From Rhodopirellula halodulae (lineage in GTDB: Bacteria > Planctomycetota > Planctomycetia > Pirellulales > Pirellulaceae): DNA of 64,000 bases. This document shows, one piece after another, positions 45,299 to 54,958 of this stretch. Both the position numbers and the translations under genes were made by a program. Numbering within the stretch: position 1 is the stretch's first letter; each line of letters opens with the position of its first letter. The stretch is from contig NZ_JAJKFV010000029.1 in NCBI RefSeq assembly GCF_020966775.1, positions 861,001 through 925,000 on the forward strand. Reading direction: 5' to 3'. Under the pieces are notes generated by a model. That model had not been told where the DNA came from. It did not search any database and saw only the letters and a list, made by a program, of their open reading frames with translations.

Positions 45299-46450
45299 AT
45301 GTTTGCCTGGAAAGATCCATTCTTTCGCCAATTGTTCTCCACTTTGCTACTCGGTTCGGTCATGACAGTTCCAGCGTGGACGCAGTCGCCAGACGGGAAT
45401 CAGTCCGTTGAGCAGGACTCAAATGCCACGATTGTTTTGACGTCGGAGATGGCGGATCAATGGGCAGAGTTGGTGCTTCACGGCGTCGACACGGAGTTTC
45501 CCAACAAGTTGTCGCTGGTCTATTCCAATGCGGACCAGATCGGGACACCCAAAGAACACTTTCCGGCGTTTTATGGATGCTTTGATTGGCACAGCAGTGT
45601 GCATGGGCACTGGGTGTTGGTGAGGTTGTTGAAGCTGCATCCCGAAATGGAGTCCGCTTCAAGAATTCGAGCCACGTTGTCGCGTCACTTGACGAAGGAG
45701 AACCTAGAACAAGAAACGGAGTTCTTTGCTCGGGATGAGAACAAGACTTTCGAACGCATGTATGGATGGGCTTGGTTCTTGCGTTTGGCCATGGAGTTGG
45801 AGACGTTCGAAGATGACGACGCGAAACGCTGGCGGGCGAGTTTGGCTCCGCTGGAGTCGTTGTTGGTCCAACGCATTCAGGCATATCTGCCTTTGTTGAC
45901 CTTTCCCATTCGCACGGGGCAACATCCCGACACCGGATTCGCATTGGGACAAGTGTTGGATTACGCGAAGCTGCATGGATTGACGGATCTGGAAGCCTTG
46001 GTGGTGGAGCGTGCCACAGACTTCTATTCCGAGGATGTCGCCTATCCGTTGGCGTACGAACCATCTGGCCATGACTTCTTTTCGTCCGGATGGAACGAAG
46101 CAGATTTGATGAGGCGAGTTCTTCCTGCACCTGAATTCGCAAATTGGCTCACGAAGTTGATGCCGGATTTGGTGCCGCAGCTCGGGGATGGAACGGTTGC
46201 TCCCGTGGGTGTTAGCGATCAGACCGATGGCAAACTGGTTCACTTGGCAGGTTTGAACCTGAATCGTGCCTGGTGTTTGCAATCCGTCGCGGAGCATCTG
46301 CCGGATTCTGACCCACGAGTGTCGCTGCTGCGTCGAAGTGCTGCGGACCATCTGACCGCTGGATTGTCCTACATCAACAGCGGACACTACGAGGGCGACC
46401 ATTGGCTAGCGACGTTTGGTTTGTATGCCATCAGCGGTGCTGGTCGATGA
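45299..46450 (+). CDS. exported DUF2891 protein
   Basis: The 383-residue product has a signal peptide (about residues 1-28, ending PAWTQS) and then a DUF2891 domain with HFPAFYGCFDWHSSVHGHW, RMYGWAWFLRLA, FPIRTGQHPDTGFALG and YEPSGHDFFSSGW. The many Trp, His and acidic residues suggest an alpha/alpha-barrel sugar-active or similar enzyme fold, but the activity is not known. It is followed 45 bp later by a CHASE2 cyclase on the same strand. Confidence 0.85.
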   Translation: MFAWKDPFFRQLFSTLLLGSVMTVPAWTQSPDGNQSVEQDSNATIVLTSEMADQWAELVLHGVDTEFPNKLSLVYSNADQIGTPKEHFPAFYGCFDWHSSVHGHWVLVRLLKLHPEMESASRIRATLSRHLTKENLEQETEFFARDENKTFERMYGWAWFLRLAMELETFEDDDAKRWRASLAPLESLLVQRIQAYLPLLTFPIRTGQHPDTGFALGQVLDYAKLHGLTDLEALVVERATDFYSEDVAYPLAYEPSGHDFFSSGWNEADLMRRVLPAPEFANWLTKLMPDLVPQLGDGTVAPVGVSDQTDGKLVHLAGLNLNRAWCLQSVAEHLPDSDPRVSLLRRSAADHLTAGLSYINSGHYEGDHWLATFGLYAISGAGR

Positions 46451-46495
46451 TTTTGCTCGAATGAATTGTCCAAGTTGATGCGAGGATGAGGTCGG

Positions 46496-48466
46496 ATGAG
46501 AACCATCTCCAAGAAGCAGCGTCGTTGGCGCCGGCCTCTGTTGGCAATGCTGGGCGGATTGCTTTGTTCGCTCGTGTTTCTTACCGCGATGCTGGGTGGC
46601 GGCCAAACGGCGTTCGAGTTTTCACGAATCACTAGCGATGCTTTGATGCTTCGCGAAGGCGGGTTGCGGTTGGGGGCACGCGAAAGTTCTGGACGCGTGG
46701 TTTTGGTGTCGTTCGGTGAAACGAGTGCCGAGCGTTTGGGCGGTCAACCCACCTTAGAATCAGACCGAAAGCTCTATCAAAACTTGATCGATGCGAATGC
46801 CGCGGCTGTTTCCGATTTGCGGAGCATGGCGTGTTCAGGGCCAGATGATTTCGAAGCCAACATTCGGCCGTACTTGGATGTGATGCGAGAGGTGTCTCCT
46901 GGTGGAAATGTCTCTCGGGACGTGTTCATGACACTGGACGTGCCGTTTGACACGGTCATGAGCTACCGCGATCAGATCGTTCATCACGGAATGAGCTTTC
47001 GTGCCCCGACGATGGCCAACCGCCATTCGCGAATCTTTCCGTTGGCTTTGCATGATTACTATTCGCTTTCCGAAACGATTCCGTTCTGGGCTGTTCGGAA
47101 ATTGGCTGGTGAAACGAATCGAAGTCAGCAGGAAGTCTATGTTGAGCTAAATGAATCGGGAGTGATTGATCACTGGTTGAGTCGTTTTCCGGAGATGGGA
47201 AACCTGCTGCAGCTCGCCAGTGGCAGTGAATCCTTGGAACCGAATCCAAACTCCACGCCGTATTCGACGGGCGAAAAGGAGGTGGAATGGCTGGGGTTTG
47301 GTAGCGAATTCCCGACCGTCTCTCCGGCTGGAGTGTGGTTGGATTACGGCTTTCAGCCCAGTGAATTGTTGCGTTTGGACTACGCCGCCGTCTCGGAAGG
47401 TGACTTTGATCCGGCTTTGGTAGAAGGCAAAGCTGTGTTGATTGGCTTGGAATTGGGATTCATTCCGGCATCCGAGCGGTATGACATTCCGGTACGAGAA
47501 ACTCAGGCGGACGTGTTGGATGTCACTGGCGTTGCGATCGAGACTTTGCTCAATGGCGTGACGATGCGCCCCGTGGCCACGTTTGTGACGCCGCTTTGCT
47601 TGATCGGATTGAGTGTGCTGGCGTGTTGGTTGGCGGCAAGTTGTCGCGGCCGATGGGCGTTCCTGGGAGTCGCCGTGATGGTTCTGGGGTATGTCGCCGG
47701 AAGCATTTGGGCGTTTCGCAATGGATGGTTCATGGACATGGCGTTCGCGCCCGTTTCCATTTTGATGGCAGGGATTCTCGGGGTGGGGATACGGTTCTTC
47801 GAAGAAATTCGATGGCGACAGCGGATCACCGATCTATTCGGACGCTATGTTCCTCGGGCCGTGGTCAATCAATTGGTGCAACAGTCGGAACTGCAATCCA
47901 TCGTGGTTGGCGGCGTCACTCGCGACGTGACGGTGATGTTTGCTGACATTCGCGGTTTCACTCAGTTCTCAGAACGCTTGCAGCCAGAAGATGTATTGGA
48001 GGAGCTGAACGGATTGTTGGAAGTGATGGTGAAGTGCACCTTCGACGAGGAAGGAACCGTCGACAAATTCATCGGTGATGCCATCTTGGTTTTGTTCAAT
48101 GCTCCGTTGGATCAACTCGATCACGCGGCCCGAGTAACTCGCGTCGCCTATCGAATTCAGGAAGCTCTTCGTGCGCACAAAAGTGGACTGTCGATTGGAA
48201 TCGGCATTCACACGGGCAAGGCGGTGGTGGGCAATGTGGGCACGCCGCAACGCATGGAATACACCGCGATTGGGAACACGGTCAACGTCGCGTCGCGGTT
48301 GTGCGATCGAGCGGCCGCGGGTGAGGTGGTGGTGTCGGGTGAAGTCACCAAGCAGCTCAGCGATGAATTCGAACTGCAACCCAATGAACCGATGCATGTC
48401 AAAGGCATCGCGGAACCGTTGGCCACGTCGCGTTTGGTCGGAATTCGAGAACCCGGTAACGAGTGA
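46496..48466 (+). CDS. CHASE2-domain adenylate/guanylate cyclase
   Basis: The 656-residue product has an N-terminal anchor helix (about 15-35) and an extracytoplasmic CHASE2 sensor domain to about residue 345 (RLGARESSGRVVLVSFGETS and GKAVLIGLELG are typical). Three transmembrane helices lie at about 360-435, and a class III cyclase domain at about 480-640. The cyclase shows FADIRGFTQFSERL and KFIGDAILVLFN (two metal Asp), and HTGKAVVGNVGTPQRMEYTAIGN. It should make cAMP or cGMP in response to an external signal that is not known. It is convergent with the FMN-binding gene, 20 bp away. Confidence 0.93.
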   Translation: MRTISKKQRRWRRPLLAMLGGLLCSLVFLTAMLGGGQTAFEFSRITSDALMLREGGLRLGARESSGRVVLVSFGETSAERLGGQPTLESDRKLYQNLIDANAAAVSDLRSMACSGPDDFEANIRPYLDVMREVSPGGNVSRDVFMTLDVPFDTVMSYRDQIVHHGMSFRAPTMANRHSRIFPLALHDYYSLSETIPFWAVRKLAGETNRSQQEVYVELNESGVIDHWLSRFPEMGNLLQLASGSESLEPNPNSTPYSTGEKEVEWLGFGSEFPTVSPAGVWLDYGFQPSELLRLDYAAVSEGDFDPALVEGKAVLIGLELGFIPASERYDIPVRETQADVLDVTGVAIETLLNGVTMRPVATFVTPLCLIGLSVLACWLAASCRGRWAFLGVAVMVLGYVAGSIWAFRNGWFMDMAFAPVSILMAGILGVGIRFFEEIRWRQRITDLFGRYVPRAVVNQLVQQSELQSIVVGGVTRDVTVMFADIRGFTQFSERLQPEDVLEELNGLLEVMVKCTFDEEGTVDKFIGDAILVLFNAPLDQLDHAARVTRVAYRIQEALRAHKSGLSIGIGIHTGKAVVGNVGTPQRMEYTAIGNTVNVASRLCDRAAAGEVVVSGEVTKQLSDEFELQPNEPMHVKGIAEPLATSRLVGIREPGNE

Positions 48467-48486
48467 TCCGATGGCATGAACACCGG

Positions 48487-50283
48487 CTACGTCATAGCGC
48501 GGTACAGGCTGGCCGCGATCAGCAAGGCAAACACCGCTCCGTCCATACGCGTGACCTTGTGGCTGGATCCTTTGAAACGCATCCAGTCCAGCAGGCGTCC
48601 GGTTGGGCAGGCTAGCCGACAATAGGCCATGGGAATGAATGTGGATACGAGTAGCGTGCTGATCGTCCAAGCGATGGCGGACCACGAAGCCAAATGCCAA
48701 AGGTAGCCGTGGAATGGTTCGACAAAAGAAACATCGGTGGTGGGACGAATGAGCAAAGCGAGGTAGACCAACAGCAAAGTTGCCGCGGGCAAGAATCCCA
48801 ACGGCTTGGAAAGCCACGACGGGAGGCTCCACTTGCGACGTGAGTTGCTTTTGGGGCGGATCAACTGTTGGGCCGCACCGTGAGGACAAAGGTGATTGCA
48901 GTACGGATTGCCCCGCCGCGTTGGCGGGATGATCACGGAGATGGTCGCAAGTGCAACCAAACCCAGGGCGAGTTGCCAGGTGACTCCTGAGGTGGCCCAG
49001 CCGGCCAGCAGGGCCAGTGATAGCAAGTTGCCAGCGTACAGGCCGATGACCAACCAGACGGCAAAAAGCCACAAACGACGCAGCCAGGTTTGCCGCATCG
49101 CTCCAAAGCGAATCAGCAGCGGCAAAAGGACCAACGCGACGAGCGTGGCGATGTCAGCGTTGGACAGACGCGTCGTTTGGATGGATTCTTGGAGGGCACG
49201 CAATCGCTGTTGAAAGGGTGTTTGCCCGAGCGTTTTCCATTCCTCATCCGCCAACAACTCCGTCGCGAATTTTGGCAAGGTGTAGGCGATCGCCATGCTG
49301 GTCATGGTGGCTCCGGAGACGCCTTCGACCTCTTCGGCGGGAGGATCGAACGCCGCGAGTTCTTCCAGCGTCAGGCCTTCGAATCGTTTCCAAAACGATC
49401 GTTCTTGGCGGACGTAATCGACGTAGGGTTCGTTGTCGAATGAGTGCCGGATCTTGGGCCGCAAGAGCCGGTGCTCCAGATCCAGTCCAACCAGCACGCT
49501 GGTCGGGCCTTGGTAACCGATTTCGTCATCGACCAACGCCCCGGTTCGGATCAAGTATCCAACCGTCGTTCCGCTCTCGTCCTTCACCACGGCCATGCGA
49601 TCGCCCTGAATTTGGAAGGCGGCGGGAAAGAAGGTTTGGGCTTCGGCCAATGTCAAAGGTTCAGGGAAAACGAGTGAACCAGTCGCGACGCCCAGTCGGC
49701 TGAGGATGCCACCTGCCATCGCCAAACTGGTCAGCGTTGCACCGGAGACGCCATCGATCTTGGGAACGCTGCCGTCTGCAAGTTTGCCACCCCAGGTCAG
49801 GCCTTGGAATTGTTGCAAGAACTCGGGAGAGTTGTTGACGGCGTCGACATGCTCATCGGTGTCGTGGCTTTGCAGGACGGCAACTGAGTGAACAATGTCT
49901 TGCTGATCGAAGAGCAACAATGCTTCCGTTGGTCCGTGATAGCCGACCGATCCGTTGGCTTCGGGCAAGGTTCTGGCAACGGAACCAAGCGGAATTCGAT
50001 CGGCATCCAGGATCGCCCATCTCCCACGCTGGTCCGTCGTTTCGGTGATGGTGCGAGCGGCGGGTTCCAAACGTTGGATTTGATCCAGCGATGGTTGAGA
50101 CGCCACGTCGATCCGTTGATGTGGCGACGGTAGACAGGCCAGCAGCCCGATCAGCATTCCGATCCGGATCGCATGCACCACGCGTCCTCGCCAAGCAATT
50201 GTTTGGCGGGACGTGGTGCGGGAGCGGCGGCCGTCCGCGATGGGCAGGCTTGGGCCGGATTGGCTCAAGGTTGTTTGACCCAT
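48487..50283 (-). CDS. FMN-binding membrane redox protein, NosR/NqrC-like with 4Fe-4S-type Cys clusters
   Basis: The 598-residue product has an N-terminal helix, two FMN-binding domains and a multi-helix membrane part. Each FMN domain contains a flavinylation motif, DGVSGATLTS near residue 181 and EGVSGATMTS near residue 323, where Thr would be linked to FMN by ApbE. The membrane part holds CNHLCPHGAAQ and AYCRLACPTGRLLDW, Cys patterns of NapH/NosR-type ferredoxin-like sites but without the complete CxxCxxCxxxC sets. It probably passes electrons across the membrane; the partner is unknown. It starts 19 bp inside the end of the FAD oxidoreductase gene. Confidence 0.82.
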   Translation of the reverse strand: MGQTTLSQSGPSLPIADGRRSRTTSRQTIAWRGRVVHAIRIGMLIGLLACLPSPHQRIDVASQPSLDQIQRLEPAARTITETTDQRGRWAILDADRIPLGSVARTLPEANGSVGYHGPTEALLLFDQQDIVHSVAVLQSHDTDEHVDAVNNSPEFLQQFQGLTWGGKLADGSVPKIDGVSGATLTSLAMAGGILSRLGVATGSLVFPEPLTLAEAQTFFPAAFQIQGDRMAVVKDESGTTVGYLIRTGALVDDEIGYQGPTSVLVGLDLEHRLLRPKIRHSFDNEPYVDYVRQERSFWKRFEGLTLEELAAFDPPAEEVEGVSGATMTSMAIAYTLPKFATELLADEEWKTLGQTPFQQRLRALQESIQTTRLSNADIATLVALVLLPLLIRFGAMRQTWLRRLWLFAVWLVIGLYAGNLLSLALLAGWATSGVTWQLALGLVALATISVIIPPTRRGNPYCNHLCPHGAAQQLIRPKSNSRRKWSLPSWLSKPLGFLPAATLLLVYLALLIRPTTDVSFVEPFHGYLWHLASWSAIAWTISTLLVSTFIPMAYCRLACPTGRLLDWMRFKGSSHKVTRMDGAVFALLIAASLYRAMT

Positions 50284-52616
50284 CCGATCGCGTCGAGGTG
50301 CACCGTGCCGCCCGAGTCTTTGGTGGAGAAGTCGACGGTCACTTCGGCGCCCGCGGGCAGGAAGTATTTGCCGGCCGGAATCGCACCGCCTTGCGAGTCG
50401 CGTTGATTGATCTGAACGATTTTCGGCTCTTGGCCCGGAGCGGTCACGGTGATGGCCAGCTTCGTCGCACGATTTTCATGAGGAGCACTGTAGATCTGCA
50501 ACTCGTACTGGCCGGCTTCTTTCAATTTTGTCTGGAAGGTGGCGGTCGCGCCGGAGTTGGCCGATGCGTAGCGGTATTCCCAACCGACGTAGCCCTTGAG
50601 ACCTTGTCCTTTGGCCCACTTGCCCGTCGTTTTGGCTTGTCGATCATCGATCACGATGCCGGGCAATTTCTCGGGATCCAAGCCTGGCATGGGGCCGTAC
50701 GGTCCAGCTTTTTCCATCGCGTCGTCCGGGATCACAATCGTCGCGGAAGGCGTGCTTCGGCGAGCCTTGCCGGGCAACTCAAGCAGTTCCAGCAGGTCGT
50801 CCAAGTGTTCTTCGTAGATGTCGCGAGGAGTGCAATTGTTCAGCGTGCAAAGAGAGGCGGCTTTGCCAACGACCTCGCCCATCATGCCGCACGTCTTCAT
50901 CACGCGAACGGTGCCGAGGGCTTCGTGCGTGACACTGATGTTTCGACCGGCCATGAATAAGTTGTCGACGTTGCGGCTGTAGAAACAGCGATACGGAACC
51001 GGGTAGCCGTACGAACGATCCACGCGGCGGTCGTGAACGGCAATGCTGATGAAAGGGTTCTCGGGAAACTTGTCCGCGAATTCTTTCTTGGGGTAGTGCA
51101 GATCGATTGACCAAGTGCTGGGAACGCAGCCGTCAGGGAATTCTCTTTTACTGACAATGTCTTCTTGGTTCAGGACCACATCACCGAGCAGTCGACGGCT
51201 TTCTCGAGGCCCACCGATGTAAGCGACCCAGGTCAGTTGTGCGTTGGGATGATCGGCAGCGCCGTCGCCATTCTTCATCGCATTGAACGCACCATAAACC
51301 GCACGCAGGTTCCAATCGCGGATGGCTTCGGCGTCGCCCAGCGGATCAATGTCGAATCCACTTTCCCAAAACCATTGACCGTGATGATCACGCGGATAAG
51401 GAAAGTCTTCCATGTTGAGTTGCAACGCCCAGGGAGTCTTGGGGAACTCAGGAGCGTCGTCGACTTCGTCCCAACGCCACATGTTGCTCATGCCCATGCG
51501 GCCTTTGTCGGTGATGTCAAGGTCGGCATTGGCCCACTCGCCGATCCAGCCATGGCCGGTGCAGTCAACAAAACGGTCGCCGGAAACCCGAAGGTCTTCG
51601 CCCGTTTTGGTGTTCAGGGCAAGCACATGTTCGATTTCCTTGCTCTCCGTGCCTTCTTTCATCTTCACCGCGTAAGCGTGATGGTTCAGCAACAAATCAA
51701 TGTTGGGTTCCGCAGTGACGATTTCTTCTTTTTGTTCGTCGCCGAACTCTTCGTAGGTGCCGGGCGATTTGGTGGCTTTGTCGGAGAATTCCTCGACGAT
51801 CTCACCAATGCGAGGAAATTTTCCGCGACGAATGTTTCCCATCGCCCACACACGAACTTCGCTGGAACCGTTGCCTCCCAGCACACCACGGTCTTGAATC
51901 AGGGCGACCCGGCAACCCATCCGCGCGGCCGACAAAGCCGATGCCATGCCGGCATAACCACCACCGACAACGACCAAGTCATAGGGACCTTTGGTAACCG
52001 GCGTTTCAGGCAAACCCAATTGAGTGCGTCGCCATGGTGAAAGCACGTCGCTCACATCCGGCGGCGTTGTTTCCAAATCGGTGGTCAAGTAGATGCAGTC
52101 GCAACGACCATCGAACCCGGTTTGGTCTTTCAGTTTCAGTTCAGCGGAACCCTTGGGCAACTCGACCACGCCACCGTCCTGCCAAGACCATGTTGCACTC
52201 TCGGTGCCAAATGTTGAGGCAAGCTTGTTGCCATTGACATGCAATTCGAACTTCCCGGGTGAAGGAGACGCGTCCCAACGCCGAACCCAGTCGATTGTTC
52301 GGACCCAAACGCGATAGGTTCCTTGTTCGGGAATGTCGACGGTGGTGCTGGCGTCGGCGACGGGTTGCCCCAATCCGTGGGCGATCAGATATGGCGAACC
52401 CATTTGTTGGATGAATTGGGTATCCAATTTCCAACCACCGTGCGTGGCAAAGCTTTCGGCTTCCACGAACACGTCGGCGGCATGCGCTCGAGGCGATACC
52501 AAAGCAGCGAGCATCATGCTGAACGCGGCTGCAGAGGCAAGGTAATTTGGGAGACGGATTGGCCGATGGTCAGGGCGGGTGGAGAAACCAGGGTGCTGAG
52601 ACATTCCAGTTTTCAT
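50265..52616 (-). CDS. exported FAD-dependent oxidoreductase with flanking carbohydrate-binding-like domains
   Basis: The 783-residue product has a signal peptide (about residues 20-46, ending PRAHAAD). An N-terminal beta-sandwich follows (VFVEAESFATHGGWKLD), then an FAD_oxidored core with the dinucleotide motif VVVGGGYAGMASALSAA near residue 213. Near residue 652 a second beta-sandwich begins (GIVIDDRQA, GYVGWEYRYA, AGQYELQIYSAP, GGTVHLDAIGWV), like the golvesin or xanthan-lyase-type binding domain. This type is common in planctomycetes and presumably oxidises a sugar or similar substrate. The substrate is unknown. The ATG at 52616 was preferred over 52700, since it opens the signal region. 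Confidence 0.85.
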   Translation of the reverse strand: MKTGMSQHPGFSTRPDHRPIRLPNYLASAAAFSMMLAALVSPRAHAADVFVEAESFATHGGWKLDTQFIQQMGSPYLIAHGLGQPVADASTTVDIPEQGTYRVWVRTIDWVRRWDASPSPGKFELHVNGNKLASTFGTESATWSWQDGGVVELPKGSAELKLKDQTGFDGRCDCIYLTTDLETTPPDVSDVLSPWRRTQLGLPETPVTKGPYDLVVVGGGYAGMASALSAARMGCRVALIQDRGVLGGNGSSEVRVWAMGNIRRGKFPRIGEIVEEFSDKATKSPGTYEEFGDEQKEEIVTAEPNIDLLLNHHAYAVKMKEGTESKEIEHVLALNTKTGEDLRVSGDRFVDCTGHGWIGEWANADLDITDKGRMGMSNMWRWDEVDDAPEFPKTPWALQLNMEDFPYPRDHHGQWFWESGFDIDPLGDAEAIRDWNLRAVYGAFNAMKNGDGAADHPNAQLTWVAYIGGPRESRRLLGDVVLNQEDIVSKREFPDGCVPSTWSIDLHYPKKEFADKFPENPFISIAVHDRRVDRSYGYPVPYRCFYSRNVDNLFMAGRNISVTHEALGTVRVMKTCGMMGEVVGKAASLCTLNNCTPRDIYEEHLDDLLELLELPGKARRSTPSATIVIPDDAMEKAGPYGPMPGLDPEKLPGIVIDDRQAKTTGKWAKGQGLKGYVGWEYRYASANSGATATFQTKLKEAGQYELQIYSAPHENRATKLAITVTAPGQEPKIVQINQRDSQGGAIPAGKYFLPAGAEVTVDFSTKDSGGTVHLDAIGWVKQP

Positions 52617-52730
52617 TGATCTTTGGGGTGGGGACGAAGGGGGCTTCACATCATAGCTGACCCAACCTTTGATTCGTTGCATTTCGAGTCGCGATTCCAA
52701 TTGCGTGGATCGAAAAGCACCCTGCCCGAT

Positions 52731-54827
52731 CTATTGATTAGCGGGTGTGGTGTTCCCATCCCAGCGTATGACTTCTTCGCCGGAAGCATCCAACACCCGC
52801 AGGTTTCGAATTTTCGCGGAGCCCTTTGCGTCACTCGTGTCCAAACGCAGCCGATGAATTTCCTGTTTGGAAGAGGTGGATTGCTCATCCGAATGGTTCA
52901 CGAGCGCAAGCGAGTAAGCGTGCCATTGGTCGTCGTGTTTCGGCGTCCAAGGAAGTCGCACACCGTTTGGAAGAGATTGATCGGGCGATGTGGTGAAAAA
53001 GACGTCGCCCTGACCTGCGGCATTGCTTTGCAACTCAAACGCCAGGTGATAGGGGCCTTGGTCAAGTTTGGATGGCAATCGGTCCATCGCAATTCCCGGA
53101 TCATCACCGTGGAAAGACAAATGCAGGACACCTTGTTTCCATTTCGAGGTTGTATTCTTGCGAGCTCGAATGGCACGTTGAGACGACTTGGTTGATTTCT
53201 TCTTGTTGCGTCCGTTGCCTCGAATGTTGTTTTGAGGTCGCTGCGAAAAGTCGGTCCATTCGGGGTGCCGGTTGCGGGTGGACGCGGCATCGCCGGGCGA
53301 GACGTCTGCGGTTGGCGAGAAGGAGCGCGTGTGCAAAACATCCGTCGCCATTTGGTTCCAACGCTCGGCCATTCGCTTCACGACAATGGGATGATTGTCG
53401 GCAACGTTGTGACGTTCGGTCCGATCGGAATTCAGGTCGTACAGCTCCCAAGGACCGTTCCGGAAACTTGCTAGTTTCCAATTGTCCTCTCGCAACCCAC
53501 GGTCCGAGGAGAACAAAAAGTGAAGTGGTTCGTCTCGTTGGAAGGACCCGCCTTCAAAAATGGGACGAAGCGAAACGCCAGAGACAGGACGGAGTTGGCG
53601 ATCAAGCCATTCCGAAGGAATCATGCTGCCCGTGACATCCACCATCGTTGGAAAGATGTCGATCAGGTGGGCCGGTGTGTGATTGATGCTGCCGGGTTGG
53701 GGCTTCAGTCCTTTGGGCCAGTGCACGATCGCGGGTGTGCTGATGCCGCCTTCGAATTGGTTTTGTTTGTAAAGCCGAAAAGGAGTGTTGCGAGCCCAGG
53801 CCCAACCGGTGGAATCGCTCCAAGACACCGTTCCGTCGGTAGGCTTGGCCTCGATTTTTTGGCTGGTTCGATCATAGGGACAAGCCCCGTTGTCCGAGAC
53901 GAACCAGATCAACGTGTTGTCGATGTCACCGGTCTCTTCCAAGTGTTCGATCAAGCGTCCAGTCTCTTGGTCGACACGATCGATCATCGCGGCCAAGGCG
54001 GTCATGCGTTTGGTTTCGAACTCCTTGCGTGGATCGGACAACGAATCCCAAGCGGGAATGTGATCAGGACGTTCGCTCGGAATCAGATCCGCTGAGGTGA
54101 TGCCCAGTTCTTTCTGCCGAGCGGCTCGTCGCTGGTGGATGACATCCCATCCCTGATCGTAGCGCCCTTCGTACTTGGCGTAATCCTGGGGCAACGCTTG
54201 CAGCGGAGCGTGAGGTGCGTTGAATGCCACGTAGAGAAACCACGGATTATCAGCTTCGTCGGCTTGGTGAAGAAACTTCATTGCATGGTCCACGTTCGCG
54301 ACGGTGGTGTAGAAGCCTTCGGAGGGAACCGACCAAGGTTGTCCGTCTAGCCGAAACGTGTTGTCACCCAAGAAGTAATTGCAAGCACCACTGAGGTGGC
54401 CGAAGTATCGTTGAAATCCGAAATCGGTTGGCTCCTTTTGCAAGTGCCACTTCCCAGCCATTGCGGTGTAGTAGCCTTGCGCCCCCAGCGTTTCCGCACT
54501 GGTGACCGCGCGCGAGAGCGATGTGTCACCGGCGGCGATGCAGTATTGGCCCGTCAACAACGAAACTCGTGAAGAGTGACATTTCGCGGTGTTGTAGAAC
54601 TGAGAAAATCGCAAGCCGTTCGCGGCCAATGCATCCAGATGCGGCGTTTCGATTTCGCTGCCGTAGCAACCGAGATCAGAGAATCCCAAATCGTCGACCA
54701 TGATCAGCAACACGTTCGGGCGTTGCATGGAAGCCTCGCCGGTTTGCCCCCATCCGTTCTGGCTGGGCAACAAACAAAAGAGAAGGCAAGCCAGGAAGGC
54801 GGCCTGAACAGTCACGCTGCGTTTCAT
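52731..54827 (-). CDS. exported sulfatase with C-terminal beta-domain
   Basis: The 698-residue product has a signal peptide (about 1-28) and a type I sulfatase core: PNVLLIMVDDLGFSDLGCYG, then KCHSSRVSLLTGQ near residue 83, GKWHL, NAPHAPLQ, and DNGACPYD for metal and sulfate binding. The formylglycine motif is C-H-S-S-R rather than C-x-P-S-R. From about residue 570 a basic linker (NGRNKKKSTKSS) leads to a beta-rich C-terminal domain. The substrate is probably a sulfated polysaccharide or its fragments, as inferred from family and genome type. It is divergent from the next sulfatase. Confidence 0.9.
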   Translation of the reverse strand: MKRSVTVQAAFLACLLFCLLPSQNGWGQTGEASMQRPNVLLIMVDDLGFSDLGCYGSEIETPHLDALAANGLRFSQFYNTAKCHSSRVSLLTGQYCIAAGDTSLSRAVTSAETLGAQGYYTAMAGKWHLQKEPTDFGFQRYFGHLSGACNYFLGDNTFRLDGQPWSVPSEGFYTTVANVDHAMKFLHQADEADNPWFLYVAFNAPHAPLQALPQDYAKYEGRYDQGWDVIHQRRAARQKELGITSADLIPSERPDHIPAWDSLSDPRKEFETKRMTALAAMIDRVDQETGRLIEHLEETGDIDNTLIWFVSDNGACPYDRTSQKIEAKPTDGTVSWSDSTGWAWARNTPFRLYKQNQFEGGISTPAIVHWPKGLKPQPGSINHTPAHLIDIFPTMVDVTGSMIPSEWLDRQLRPVSGVSLRPIFEGGSFQRDEPLHFLFSSDRGLREDNWKLASFRNGPWELYDLNSDRTERHNVADNHPIVVKRMAERWNQMATDVLHTRSFSPTADVSPGDAASTRNRHPEWTDFSQRPQNNIRGNGRNKKKSTKSSQRAIRARKNTTSKWKQGVLHLSFHGDDPGIAMDRLPSKLDQGPYHLAFELQSNAAGQGDVFFTTSPDQSLPNGVRLPWTPKHDDQWHAYSLALVNHSDEQSTSSKQEIHRLRLDTSDAKGSAKIRNLRVLDASGEEVIRWDGNTTPANQ

Positions 54828-54958
54828 GATTCGATCCACGGTGAATTGGCGGCGGCCGCGAAACGGGCAAGATGCCTTTGGGCGGTTCGCATGTTAGTGT
54901 GTGAGGGATCAGAGATCGTACATCAATTATCCCACGCTTTCCTCTTTGTGCACCAACG

